A stretch of 64,000 bases of DNA from Undaria pinnatifida (Eukaryota; Sar; Phaeophyceae; Laminariales; Alariaceae): the NCBI GenBank assembly GCA_012845835.1, contig JABAKD010000007.1:7576066-7640065 (forward strand). The letters run 5' to 3'. The notes beneath the pieces were generated by a model. It ran no database searches. It had not been told where the DNA came from and saw only the letters and a program-made list of their open reading frames with translations. Made by a program: the position numbers and the translations under genes. Below, piece by piece: positions 1 through 12,116 of the stretch. Every line of letters begins with the position of its first letter. Positions within the stretch are counted from its first letter, which is position 1.

Positions 1-239
1 AATATAAAGGGAGGATAGCGTAAGCCTTTTTGTTCCATATGTTCGCAGTGTGTCTACACAGTTCTTGCCTATACCTCGCATACGCTAGGTGCTCGAGTCC
101 TACTAATGGTTAGGACCTACCAGGTATATTCTACAATATATTTTTACGAGCATCAGTTGTGGGCACGGCATCTACAGGACCACAACATCTTCGACGAAAT
201 TAAAAATACAGAGCGTATAATCCAGGGCTTGTCATGGGC

Positions 240-740
240 CGGCGCTGGTGGGGCGGCCCGGGGTCGGACCGTTGCGGGGCCCATCATTTTTTCATGTAAT
301 GGGCCGCGGCTCGGCCCGGTCCATCAGGTTTTTTGGGGGGGGCTGCGGCCCGGCCCGGCCCATTATTTTGTTTTTTTATGGGCCGCGGCCCAGCCCGGCC
401 CACCAAAGTTTCAAGGATGTGCCACGGCCGGGCCCGGCCCATCAATTTCTTTGACGATGGGCCGTGGCCCGGCCCGGCCTATAAATATTTCGGAAGCGGG
501 CCGCAGCCCGGCCCGGCCCGGAATGGTTTCAGAGAATGGGCTGCATCCCATCCCGGCCCATCGAATTTTACATCACATCGTCCCGGCCCGACCCGGCCTA
601 TCAATTTTTTAACTTTGTCGACCTGGCCCTACCCGGCCCATGACATTCGCAGCGAGGCTCATAAGACACGGGCTGCGTATGGGCCAGCCCGTGGATTTAA
701 AAAGCCGGCCCATGGGTCGGCCCACCGGCTGGCCCATGTG
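240..740. repeat. GC-rich minisatellite, period about 40 bp
   Basis: Degenerate units are built on GGGCCGCGGCCCGGCCCGGC followed by a short AT-rich spacer. Units start near 299, 338, 378, 418, 457, 497, 536, 577 and 618, about 40 bp apart, with decayed units on both sides. Repetition keeps several frames open here (up to 179 codons, full of G, P, A and R), and these frames are artefacts. Flanks 1-240 and 740-2026 hold nothing I recognise. Confidence 0.85.
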
Positions 741-2026
741 TTACCCCGTACTATAAAAAGTGTGCACACTGACGTTTCCTTATATATTCGTATTGATTAT
801 TATTGGCGAATAGTATCACAAGGTATTAGGCTAGACATATTTTCATACCGATTCGTAGCTGTTTTACTTTGAAAGAAAAATTATCAACACGTCAGCTGTG
901 ACTAGACATTTTGTGTCGATACTCATCTTTGTAAGATCCGTGATACCCATTTTTTATTTCAGGATCTACTATCATCCTACTTCCTGTAGCTGCTTCCGGC
1001 CCATGAGGCACACACACACTGCCCACTCAGTCTTGATCCATCAACCAGCTACAACGCAGGGAGAATCTAATGCCTGCTTCGATGGATTATGTTCCGACTG
1101 GTGAACCACCACCTCCTTCTGTCCCTTCGACGTCCACACCATCAGAATGACCTGCTGCTGCGATACCCGCACCTTCCATAACAGCTGCTGCAATGCCTGC
1201 ATCTGCTCACGGTCTTTCATCCGAAGAGAACAAAGATAACGCTCCACCTGGTAGTTATCTTTTGTTTTGTGGCGGCTTCCCATGCGACTGCAGCAGCAGC
1301 AAGTTTAATTCCTGGTTCGATATCGACACCCACAAAGAAAGGTGAATGTCACCACAGGTTTCGGCTAAAAGATGCCCCCTATCTGGCCCTGCTTGGCAAA
1401 GTGAGTGTTCACCGGCGGTTCCGTCTGGGCCAAACCATGGCGAGAACGTCAACTAGTTGCTGCCTGCGGCGCGCAGAAGGCAAGGATTATCCCCTTTGCA
1501 CTCACAATTGCACGAATGCTTTGATAAGACATTGCAGAGGGATGACTACGCAGAGTGGAAGTTGGTTGTCGCCGCGACCAGGAAATCAGCACACACGCAA
1601 CTAGTCAGCGCGCAGAGGCATTCGTCGAGGCATGAGGTGGGTAGTTGTGAGGATCGTGCTTCGATTTGTTTTGAGAAAGAGGGCAAGAGTTTATTGGGTG
1701 GACACAAATTGCTCTTGACGGGGATACAAGTTGACATGTATACACTAGAAAATACATGTACGAGGTACCAGTAGTAATGTTGGTCGCCCCGGTGGCGTAT
1801 CATGTTATCCTCGAGCCTGGTATACGGCGGTGTTTCGTGAGGTAGCAACACTCGATACAAAATCGACGAGCAGTCGGATTGCTGAACCCTACCATGCGCG
1901 AAAAATGTCAAGGGCAAGAACCGGGGGGAAGAAGGGACGACACCTGTGACCACGGCTTGTCCAGAAGATGGAAAGTAAAAGTGTTAAGAAAAGAAAAAGA
2001 AAAGAAAAAAGTGTATAGTGTCCCGC
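741..2026. other. Unassigned stretch
   Basis: No recognisable gene or repeat is seen. Short open frames on both strands (up to 135 codons at 1546-1953, minus) show no domain. A purine-rich run of AAAGAAAAG type lies at 1985-2010, just before the transposon-like element. Confidence 0.5.
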
Positions 2027-3429
2027 GGGGGGGGTACATAAGGCGGTATAGTGCACCGAGATATTGACCGCCCTATCTCGAAAGTCCGCTCTATTGGAGT
2101 TAGGGCGGTTGACCGCACTATTGGGCTTTTGGTAATATCCCAATAAGCTGGTAACCGCCCTGTTGAGGGCATATGCAGCCTTTAAAGGTACAGCACAGAG
2201 TGCCTCTGACCCAGACGATGATTTAGAGGGCGTCACGAAGAGGGATATCGTACGGGGTGCTCGGAGAAGGAAGGTGCAGCGTTGCGGCAGTAACAGTGCT
2301 GAACGAGTATATGTTTGTGGTGTCAAATACACACCTGGTCCAAAGCACAGCAGGGCAGATGGGTGCACACACAATTTGCGTGTGCGGAGTGTAAAATTAA
2401 TTGAGCTGCGGGCGACAGAGCCCGTTGAAGACGCACTTCACCCAGAGAAGATACACACGGCCGGTATTTTGTACACAGAGGACTGTTCGCTTTGCTGCAC
2501 ATTCACAACAGAGCTCTAATCTATTCTATGGCACTACCTGTACTGCTGCACTGACTACTGTGCTACACTACAGTCCTCCGCTGTGCCCCCCCCCTTGGCC
2601 TTGTTGAGGATCACAAAATTGCATGGCGTGTCTACCCGCTGCACACGCTTAGACGGATGCGCTTTGATGAACGACATCCTGGCCTTCTGCAGATAGACGG
2701 AGGCATCGCCAATGCCGCACGCCTCGCTGCGCTCTCCCGAGAAACGAAGTGCGACAAAATTTCCACGTAGTAGACCAGGGGGGCACCGTCCCCGTGCCCC
2801 GTATTTTCTGTTCCAGATTTTGAATTCTTTCAAGGCCCCGACCCAACACCGTCCGTGTCTGGCGCCTTGCTCTTTCCCGCCTGGGGCGTGACCGCCTTGT
2901 CCTTGCCCTTTGAATATCGCTTGGGGGCAAGGAGATCAATGCAGACCCGCTGTATTGGGTAGTCGCAGTCCGGATCGACTTCACCACAGAGTCCGTGCAG
3001 TCGATCACCGCATTTTCCGCGACATTCATATCCGCCAGGGTGCCCGGGGGTGGAACCAAACACAACTCGCCTGATTCACAGGGCGTCGTGCGTATCCCCT
3101 CTGTTCGTTGTGTTCTAGGGGTGTGTGCTCTCGCAGCAGCAAGAAACAGCGGTAGGGATGTGATCCTGAAGCCAGTACCTCGCTCAAAAGAAGCACCAGA
3201 GCGAGGTTTCGTACTGATGTGGATGCGAAATTAGGCCGTTGATAGGGCGGTAGCCGCCCTGAATAGGACGGTAGGCGCCTTGAATAGGCGGCTACCACCT
3301 TATAGATAAGATCCCATTGCGATAAAGGGCCTTAGCGGCCCTATTCGCATCTTATAATTTGGAAAGCAGTTATCGACCGCCCTGTCTCGAACAACCGCCT
3401 TATTCAGACCGCCTTATATCCCCCCCCCC
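2027..3429. mobile_element. Probable DNA transposon with short TIRs and subterminal AGGGCGGT repeats
   Basis: The left end is a run of eight G followed by TACATAAGGCGGT. The right end, read on the minus strand, is a G run followed by ATATAAGGCGGT, so the ends form an inverted repeat of about 20 bp. Inside both ends, AGGGCGGT/ACCGCCCT motifs recur in both orientations (2063-2165 and 3237-3410), some forming local palindromes such as AGGGCGGTAGCCGCCCT at 3244. Such subterminal repeats are typical transposase-binding clusters (general knowledge). The 1.4-kb interior holds a minus-strand zinc-finger frame. I could not see a clear target-site duplication because both ends abut homopolymer runs. 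Confidence 0.55.
2830..3072 (-). pseudogene. Zinc-finger reading-frame remnant inside the TIR element
   Basis: This minus-strand frame contains YECRGKCGDRLHGLCGEV and then DCDYPIQRVC, a C-x3-C-x4-H-x2-C pattern with more cysteines downstream. That looks like a compact zinc-binding module, as found at an end of several eukaryotic transposases. It is followed by a basic, lysine-rich linker and a TGA. Beyond the stop the same frame stays open for another 60 codons, and a second frame (2649-3065) is also open, so a broken longer protein is likely. No catalytic DDE/D pattern can be assigned. A host zinc-finger fragment is the alternative. Confidence 0.4.
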
Positions 3430-3479
3430 TTCTGAATAGCGTAGATGTCTTTCCGACAGAAAGTCGACTAAACCTGCAT

Positions 3480-4036
3480 TATCTGTCATCTTGTGATATA
3501 TTCCCCACCACCTGCACCATCGCCTAAACCTAGCACCACTCGTATAGCAAACCTCTACATCTATGCAACCTAAAGCCCCCCCCCCCCCGCCCCCCGACCC
3601 CCGTTACATTGCCCTCCCCTCCCCCACAAGAAGGATTTATAGTTTCCACGCGCAAATTGACCTGCCCCACCCGTCTCCTTCCCCCCCTCCCCCCCTCCGG
3701 CCGCCCTCTTAAATCAAAATCAGGCCCCCACGTCTTTGTGAACTCCGCCCTCCCCTCACCGGATATTCGACTTACAGCATTCACTTGATGAACTGATCCA
3801 TGTCCTTCCACAACTGTCAGATTTTGTCCCCCTCAGAAACGGGTTTTATAGTTTCCGCGCTCAGATTGCCGAACATCACCCTGTTGACCCTGATAGCTAC
3901 ACTGTAGTTGCAAAGGGAGTCGCCGACCTATATTCTTAATGAGGACACACAACTCGCAACACGCGCGATCGGAGTATCACACACAGCTTGCCAAGATGAG
4001 TTTCGACAAAATATTTGATCTCACAGCTGGAGTGTA
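3480..4036 (-). repeat. Repeat family A, copy 1
   Basis: The orientation is defined by the outer end CTCCAGCTGTGAGATCGAAG on the strand given. This copy ends at 4036 with CTCACAGCTGGAGTGTA read on plus. It carries the shared blocks in order: the TGTGTGATACTCCGATCGCG block, the AGGATATAGGTCGGCGACTC block, the GTCAACAGGG block, TTGAGGGGGACAAAATCTGACAG, a GGAAATGCATCAG block and a G/C-run linker. A minus-strand frame beginning MEGHGSVHQVN crosses it and is also seen in copies 3 and 8. Confidence 0.8.
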
Positions 4037-5569
4037 CTTTAATTTTCACAATAGAGTGTTTGCGAAAGTACGTTTTTAGAAATTTACTTCTTCAAAAATT
4101 GTCCCGAAGGCAATATTTGCGGAAAATTTTTGAAAAAAAGGCAACAATGTACTTTGTCGAAGGTAGGTTTTGATCAAAAGTTACGGTAAATTTTGTCTCT
4201 CTGTTTCATTGGCCTACAACACACCGAGCATTTGTCCGAGGCAGAACGCCTCTGCAAGGGTTTATAGCGCCCTAAGCAGGACCAGTTTGAAGCACCACGC
4301 TGTTGTCACGACACAACACAAGCTACTAATACGAACGCACGGAGGATTGAGAGGGTAGTACCCTGAGCACGACGCGCAGGCGTAACATCAGAGATATGCA
4401 GCAGGCCGGTGATGAACCGTCTGTTGCTGCCCTCTGCGTCCGTGACCAAGGGTTCAGCGCTTGCTGCAAGCTGTGGTGAACTTCTCGCAGCTGGCGGAGT
4501 CGAACGCACGCACGCTGAGAGGAGCCTCAACGCAGAGAGCGACACCACGCGCCTTGATTGCGGCTATCGTGTGCCGCATCTGGCAAGACAGGACTCGTAT
4601 CTGTCCATCTGTGCGACAGCAGCCACCGCGCTTGTCCAACATCACCGCGACTGAAGCGTGGCATGACTTTCGGTTTAGGGCAGAGGAGCGGAAACTCCTC
4701 TGCCCTAAACCGCTGCGTTCACTGCGGATTCTTCGCAGGGTGGTGCTTCGCAATAACAGGTCCACGTTCCATGGGGAAACTGCGCATCGCCTTCCCTTCC
4801 GTCGCATGAGGAAGGCGTTGCTCTGCTTGTAGCACGTGTAATGAGGTAGTCCCTGCTCACAAGGAGTTTTTTTCGCGCGAGACAGACCGCCATACCTCTG
4901 ATTTGTAGTCTGTTGGGTGCTTGCATGTACCGTGTTCCAGGTACTGCTGCACCTGAAACGAGAGGCTCGAGACTGGAGTACGTACAACAAGTACTCGTAT
5001 ATCGTATAATACTACGAGCACTCGTGTACTGCTGCTGCTGTACTCGTACGTATATTACAATCGCGCACATCCCCGTTTCCCTACTAAATTTCGGAGGCGT
5101 CGCCTGCAGGATTTTGTTTACCGCTAGCGCAAACACACCAAAAACTCGGTGGGAAGGCAATTCACTTTTTTTAGCGGAAGGCAAGTAAATTTTTAGAAAC
5201 GTATTTTCGCAAACACTCTAATAATAAAAAAAAGGAGAATATTATAATTTTCGCGATTTGTGGTGTTTTTTTTTGTTCCTTTGTTGGATTATCATATCTC
5301 TCTTTTTGTTTTCTTGTTTTTTTTCATTTTTCTTGCTTTCCGGGCAATAAGGCAGCATTGCCACAGCAGAGAGCGTAACAGGTGCAGTGTGGGGAGAGAA
5401 GAGGCTGGTCATCGCGTGGGTAAGCAAATACTACAACAGCGAGGACGAGAGAGGGTCGGGGTTGGGATGGGATGGGCTGGGACGGCTGAACGCAGCTGTT
5501 GGAAACGAAAGCAAAAATAATGTTATTTTCGGGGTACTACGAGTATGACTGTCTCACAGCAGTTTGTAT
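4037..5569. other. Unassigned stretch between family A copies
   Basis: It contains the long hairpin at 4671-4712, T-rich runs at 5260-5335 and a GC-richer block at 4380-4830 whose frames on both strands (up to 178 codons) show no domain. No gene is called. Confidence 0.5.
4671..4712. repeat. Perfect 18-bp inverted repeat with 6-nt loop
   Basis: The arm CGGTTTAGGGCAGAGGAG is followed by loop CGGAAA and the exact reverse complement of the arm. The arm contains TTTAGGG, the heptamer of plant-type telomeres, which may be chance. The transcript of either strand would form a strong stem. There is no downstream U-run, so it is not a simple terminator. Confidence 0.9.
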
Positions 5570-6655
5570 CTCACAGCCGGAGTGTATTTGAATATCATTT
5601 GTGACCTGAACCTCCGAAAAGTCCCCCCCCTCCCCTTCTTCTCACTGTACATTGCTCAAGCGCCCCACCTAATATCGAAATCCTACAGATTCATAAACAC
5701 TTCACGCACTGGATATCACCTCATTAACTTTCTTGAGCCATCCATGCCGCTGCTCCCCCCCCCCCCCCCCCCCGCCCCGAACGCCCTTTCTTCCCCACCA
5801 CCCGCACCATCGCCTAGACCTAGCACCACACGTATAGTAAACCCCTTACCTAAAACCCTTCCCCCCCCCCCTCCCCCCCCCCCCCCCCCCGCCCCCCCCC
5901 CTACCCCGCCCCCCCCCCTACCCCGCCCCTACCCCTCACCTCCCCAACCCCCCCACCCCATCCCACCCCCACCCCCTCGAACACTCCGCTCTATCTCTAC
6001 TCACTGATTGTACCCCAGTATATACATAGTAAACTGATGCATTCTTTCCCTAACCGTCACATTTATCCCCTCAAAATATTGTAAAGTTTTCACGCACAAG
6101 TTAAGCTGCCCCACCCGACCCACCCCCGCACCAACCCCCCCCCCTCCTATAATAAAACTGGATCATCATTGTAATTTTCTATTTTTTCACAAAACCGTCA
6201 GATTTATCCCCTTAAAGGATTTATAGCTTCCACGCACATATTGCCCGACCGTTCGCCGCCCCCCCTCCCAGGCCCCTTCCCCCCCCCCCGCGCCTTCCCC
6301 CCCCTTTCAACCACGCTCGCTTTGGATCAAAATCAGGCCCCCACGTCCTTCGAAATTCGGCCCCCCCCTCACCGGTTATTTGACTTGAAGGATTCACTTG
6401 ATAAACGGATACATTTCTCTCAACAGCCGTCAGATTTTGTCCCCCTCAGAAACGGTATTTATAGTTTCCGCGCCATGACTGCCGAACATCACCCTGTTGA
6501 CCCTGATAGCTACACCATAGTTGTAAGGGGAGTCGCCGACCTATATTCTTAATGAGGACACACAACCCGTAATACGAGCGATCGGAGTATCACACGCAGC
6601 TTGCAAAGACGAGTTTCGACCAAATCTTCGATCTCACAGCTGGAGTGTATTTTCA
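5570..6655 (-). repeat. Repeat family A, copy 2 (composite)
   Basis: This is a longer copy with the core block repeated at least twice (near 6020-6240 and 6380-6655). The blocks are separated by very C-rich linkers, including uninterrupted C runs at 5755-5774 and 5869-5890. The outer end, CTGGAGTGTA read on plus, is at about 6650, and a second copy of that end lies at 5570-5587. Poly-C spacing makes the plus-strand frames here proline runs with no meaning. Confidence 0.75.
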
Positions 6656-6794
6656 TTATTTGGAATAATTTGTACCAAGTATCTCTCTATCATATACTGA
6701 AAAAGGATGAATAATCCGCACGGACAATGGGTATACTGATTTCGTTGGGAAAACGAACGGATAAACAAAAAATTGTCAATTGCAATTTCATCCC

Positions 6795-7280
6795 AATATT
6801 ATATATAACCTCCCCCCCTTGCCCCCCGCCCCCCCCCGCTACACCCCCCCCCCCCTCCCCCACAAGAAGGATTTACAGTTTCCACGCACAAATTGACCTG
6901 CCCCACCCGTCCTCTTCCTCCCCCTCCCCCCCTCCCGCCCCCCCTTTGATCAAAATCAGGCCCCCACGTCCTTGTAAACTCCGCCCTCCCCTCACCGGAT
7001 ATTCGACTTACAAGATTCACTTTATAAACTGATGCATTTCCTTCCACAGCTGTCAGATTTTGTTCCCCTCAGAAACAAGTTTTATAGTTTCCGCGCACAG
7101 ACTGCCTAACATCACCCTGTTGACCCTGATAGCTACACTGTAGTTGCAAGGGGAGTCGCTTACCTATATCCTTAATGAGGACACACAAACCGTAATACGT
7201 GCGATCGGAGTGTATCACACACAGCTTGCAAAGATTAGTTTCGACAAAATATTCGATCTCACAGCTGGAGTGTATATTCA
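6795..7280 (-). repeat. Repeat family A, copy 3
   Basis: This copy has the same block order as copy 1 and is close in sequence. The minus-strand frame reads MEGNASVYKVNLVSRISGEG, then glycine/arginine runs from the C-rich linker. It ends near 7277 with CTGGAGTGTA read on plus. Confidence 0.8.
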
Positions 7281-7424
7281 TTATTTTAATAACCTCCATA
7301 GTCTTATACTGTAGTTTACAGTCCAACAGACGGCTATAGTGTAGCGGAGAAGTTATACGACACAAGAAATAATACTAAGGGGTGTAGACTATACTTTAAC
7401 CAATTCCTGGGGTCTGCTAGTATG

Positions 7425-7695
7425 ACATTTTTCTTTCTTTTCGTTTTCATTTTTTATTTTTTTTCTCTTTATTTTTCCTTGCCTTGCGTCCTCTTCTTGT
7501 CTTGTCTTTTCTTGCTTTTCTTATCTTTTTTTTTCTTGTCTTTTTCTTCTCTTTTCGTTTCTTTTTCATTTTGTTTCGCTTCCTTCTCTTTTCTTTCCGT
7601 TCCTTTATCTTCTTTTCTTATCATTTTTCTTTTTATCCAATTGATTTACTCCTGTCGTGCGTATGCGTAGTGATAGATACTACGTGAAATATAGT
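7425..7695 (+). repeat. Repeat family B, pyrimidine-tract copy
   Basis: About 215 nt of almost pure pyrimidine (TTTCTTTTC type) are followed by CAATTGATTTACTCCTGTCG and TGCGTATGCGTAGTGATAGA. The same flank follows a purine tract in reverse orientation at 59.85-60.08 kb. Only two copies were found in the window. Confidence 0.8.
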
Positions 7696-10600
7696 CTACA
7701 TATACCGATGATTACATTCGAATGGATTGCAATCTTACACCACAAGGAGAGCACGTTTTGGCAGTTAGTTGTCGGATAGCGCTTCTGTCCCAGCTTGGGA
7801 TTACCGTTAACCATACACCGACGATACAGCCAATGGACATGCCTTAACTAACGGTAAAAATTCCAACATATTTGTCGAGATGAAAACCTTAAGAGACGGT
7901 CAGAAACAGCCTGCAGAGTCTTATGCAAGAGCATCGCCAATCGCAACGGGGTCAGCCGCGACCGTTTCCAACCTGGTCATAAAATCCGGCATTTGTTTGT
8001 GAAACATGTACACGCTAGGTCATTCAGGTGACCTCCGTAGTGCACAATCAATTCTGTAGGTTGTTCACGGTAGACGGGCCTATCGTTAACCAAACCCGTG
8101 GCTGACCCAGTGCTAATATCACTTAAATCGCCCGCACCCGTGCGGAATGGCCATGTTCTGTCCTACTCGCATTGGTGTGATACCATCTGTAACGTTCTTT
8201 TCGGCAGATAGGTGCAGCCGCTAGCCGATTCCCTGGCTGGAGCTCTGCCGCAAAGGCTACCAAAACACACGTTGAGATTCTCTATAGTCTAGAGCCTTAC
8301 CTGTCGAATCCGACATCCACCCGCGAAGTTTAAACTGCACGTTAGACAACGTCTCGTGCATCAATTCAATTGCGGCCACGCGGAAATAGAAGCAACGATA
8401 CACGATCCTGGCGCCACCCGTCGTCACGTCGAACGAGCAACGCCCTCGCCAGTCGTTTAAACGAAACAGGCGTTAGTCTCGAGGTATGCAAGGAATCTCT
8501 ACGGCTGTAATTGTTCGGGTTTTTGGGGGACGTCCGACGGGCCGCCCTGCAGGTATGCAACGACCCCATGGGGCGTCCCACAAGAGCAACACTGCCTTCA
8601 CGGATCGTTCAATAGGATCGTATGGAACATCCCAATAGATACGTTGGTCGCATTCGCTGTTCACGGCTCATAGGCCTCTCCATCCCGTCGGTTGGATATG
8701 TGTTGGTTCCCCACGGATCATATGGTGCCGATGAACGCAGATCCGCGGTACCTATCATGGCTGCGTGCGGAATAGCGGCGGTCGCCGCTTTCGCTGTGAT
8801 TGTGTGTCCGACGGGCACATTTCATACTACCGCTGTAAAAGGCACCAATACCGCTGTACTGCGAATCGCGGTAGATTTGCTGGGGAGGTACTGTAGACAT
8901 TTCCGGTTTTTTACGGTCCCCACGGACTAACGCATCCTGTTGTACAAAGGCGGCGAGAACTGCAATACTCTACCAGGTATGGTACACATCTGAATATTTT
9001 GTGTTGGGCTTGTAGGTACGGTGTACTCCAGATTCACTCGCAGCGCATACGGCAGTCATGCTCAACGATCGAGTCGAACAGATGGCAAGCTACAGCGGCA
9101 GTCTACACTAATTTAGGCGCCACTTTGCGCGGTGTTTGTGGACGGAGCACCCCGGTTTCGCTCGATCAAGGCAACGGAAAGGTTTGCGCGCAATGGACCC
9201 TTTTCCCTCGAGACGAATGAGCCACCCGTCGTTTGGGCGTGATATCCCGATATCTGAAATATCACGTCCCTGCACTAGATGAATCAGCCGGGTGTGGTTG
9301 CCGTCTTAGGTTAGCCATAATGATCGTCGATGTAGGTGTAGCTTCCCATCGTGTCTGGCTGCCCTACTCGCATCATCGGCAGCACAGATTTTTTTTCCTG
9401 TTAGAATAATCATGGACACCATACAACATGCTGCTGCTGTTGCTATCTGGTGTTGTTTCGGTGTATTTCTGGAATACTTGGTACCTTAAAAGCGATCGAT
9501 AGGCTTGTAAACTCGCGCATACCCTCTGCCTTCTGCGCATAGCGCCTACGTTCTTCGCTCGTTAGCCACCGCATAGCTGGGTATGGTATTTGCTCAGATG
9601 GTGTGACCGTAAAGCGTACAGCAGTATGCACCACGGACGATATATTCCATTTGTTAAACTCGCCGCTCGCCACGGCGTCAAATAGAGTAGCGCGGTGTAT
9701 TTCTGCCATGTAACCCACGTTTCTTGCTGTTTATGTTTGGCTTAAGGTCGGTGTGATGTAGTAGACGTGTGGTAGTGTTTGGTCGTGTGGTCGTTCGCGT
9801 CCAGCGGACACTTAATCTTGTTAACCTCATTACCTTGACGAATGATAAAGATAGCACGTGGCATATGCTTATTCTAACGCTCGTAGGTGGTAGCGAATAT
9901 CGGGTTTGTTGGGGTTCACTCGTCGTTTCTTGATCATCTTCCCACACGCTGTGGTGCCAGGAAAATGTACCTTGCCCGCCCTTGGGAGCAAAAACTGAAA
10001 GAAAACCGGATAACGTGGTGTCCTTTGGAGAACTAAAACCAGAGCAGAACCGGGTGTGTTCAACCGTCAGTGACCAGGTTCCTAACAAAAAGTTTAAGGC
10101 CATTTCTCATACAGTCGGATATGTCAGTCAAAAACGGGCTTTTTCGACTGAAGCCCAAATAGGGCTTTCTTACAGAGTCGAAGAAGGGCTTTTTCGATCA
10201 ATTTTTTTTTACTGAGAATTCCGACTGGCGGATCCGGTCGAAAAACTCTACTTTTTCTACTGGATCCTAAAGTCGAAAAACTCAGTCGAAACCGTTTTTT
10301 TTCACGTTTTTTTTTGACCGATCGCATAGCTCATTTCACCACTAAACACATACCCACACGGCCACACGGCCACGCACTCCTACCAGGTACCACACGGCAG
10401 TATCATACGAGGCACAGACGCTGGATGGGCTATCACTGCTGTTGCTTCTCGCAGCAATTCAGCGTGGCGCATTCCTAGTTCCGCTCGCCAGCAGCGTGTA
10501 TCACACGATGGCAGCAGCGTGCGGTCTCAATCCCATGCTGCCAACAACGGCTGCGCCTGCCGTAGCTTAGGCGGCTCCCGGCTGAGTGCAACTCCACGAA

Positions 10601-11683
10601 CGTAGCTTTGGCGGCTTTCGGCTAAGCCCAAAGCCATCAACTCGCTGGGACGAGGGTTCGTCGAGCCGTTGCTCACGGAGAAAGCGCGAAGCACAGAGCT
10701 GCCAACCGATTTCGCCTGCTGTACAGCAGTACTCCCTCACATCAACCGCCTCTAGGAAAAGCACAAAAACTATATAATCGACTCGACTGACGATAGGAAG
10801 GACCAGAATAATTCATTCGAAAAAAAGTCAGTCGAAAAGAGCCGTTCGTTGTCGACTGGCGGAATCCGACTGTATAAGAAATGGTTTAAGACCGGAGAGC
10901 AACGTGAGACATAAATCCACTGAGCAGTGCTATGTGCTTGTGTCTCGTACGTACGGTTGGTGTCACTTCCGAGGCACAGGTGGTGCGTGCTCCAAGAGAA
11001 CGACGTGGTATAACAGCCAATGCTACAACAGCGGCGAAGAAATTTACTGGTTGACGTGATTTCAACGTTAAAACCACGGCCTAGGAGACACTGCTGGTGA
11101 ACAGATTACCGCTCAAGGAAGTAAGTGCCGCAGTGCCGTATGCACCAGTGGCACACACGCTTTGAGACCATCAGGATTAAGACTTCCGAGGCTCGATGGC
11201 AAGGCCAAGGGACAGTCGCCGTCCCATGGGCGCGAATATACTCGAAAATCAAACTATAGGAAGGGGTTGTGTTTAACGTGTTGATGCCTGGTGCCTGGCA
11301 GTATATTGATTGAGAGAGCGCCCGGGTGTGAGAACCGTTACATTGAGAAAGGTAGGCTGAAACCTATAAAAACAAAACTTGTGTACCAGGTGCGAAGTAG
11401 GAAAGGAAGGACCAATGCTACAGTAGGGTGTTTTCTCTTGGCACTTCGTTTTTCAGTGGCTCGGGGTCGTTCCCGGGAGCAACCCCTCCGTTCCTTTGCA
11501 GCATGAACTCAACTTGGTGTTTTGTGTTGACGATGCCAACCTGCCAGATGGACTGGGTACATTTTACGCTGGACCAACACAATCGCCCCTTGAATGAGGT
11601 AATTTTCCCCGCGAGGTACTGAGTTACCGGCGCTGTTAATATTGGCTCAGGCCCGGTGGTGAAAATGGGAGTTGTGACGGAAG
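7696..11683. other. Unassigned 4-kb stretch
   Basis: No recognisable gene is seen. Minus-strand frames at 9443-10103 are open in overlapping frames. One segment follows a good acceptor-like tract (GGTTTTCTTTCAG, read on minus near 10005), but no domain was recognised. Repeated CGAAAAA/GTCGAAAA motifs occur at 10120-10310 and 10815-10865, as a local low-complexity cluster. Confidence 0.45.
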
Positions 11684-12116
11684 TGTTAGCACATAGCCAT
11701 TATGAGTCAATGATCAGTAGCACTGCTCTTGTGTATCGTAGATCTCATATTTATCGGTTCAAGTGTAACGTACGAATGTGTGCGGAGGAATTACTTCCGT
11801 AGGATTCTCAGCTTGATATCCAGGTTGCTCACTCTCTCGTTTGGCTCTCTGTTGTAGACATTTCCGGATCATAGCTGTCCTGGTCATTCCTGGGAAGCAG
11901 CCGTCGTCTGGGCTTCTGCAACTCTGCCGTTTATATATAAATATGTGTGTATCGGCCAAATTAAGCGCCACCGTTGTACTGTTTAACATCCTCTCTACAT
12001 CTCGGAAGCACTTTGTCTCCCAGGTTTTCCTCTTACACCGTGCCATCTCCTCGCCTAACGTCGACGGAACAGCCTCTCAAACCACCGTGCCAGGGTATCA
12101 CAAATTATCCGTCGCA
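11684..12116 (+). repeat. 5' LTR of the copia element
   Basis: It starts TGTTAGCACATAGCC and ends GTCGCA. It aligns along its whole length with 16651-17076, with scattered substitutions and small indels. A TATATATAAATA stretch at 11931-11944 is a plausible LTR TATA box and is missing from the 3' copy. The sequence just after the LTR, GGTTACGAAACC, resembles the half-tRNA(iMet)-type primer site of copia elements (GGTTATG...) only weakly. Confidence 0.88.

Noticed and set aside
106-872. Open frames of 168 and 179 codons on plus
   Set aside because: They are produced by the 40-bp GC-rich minisatellite and read as G/P/A/R repeats in several frames at once.
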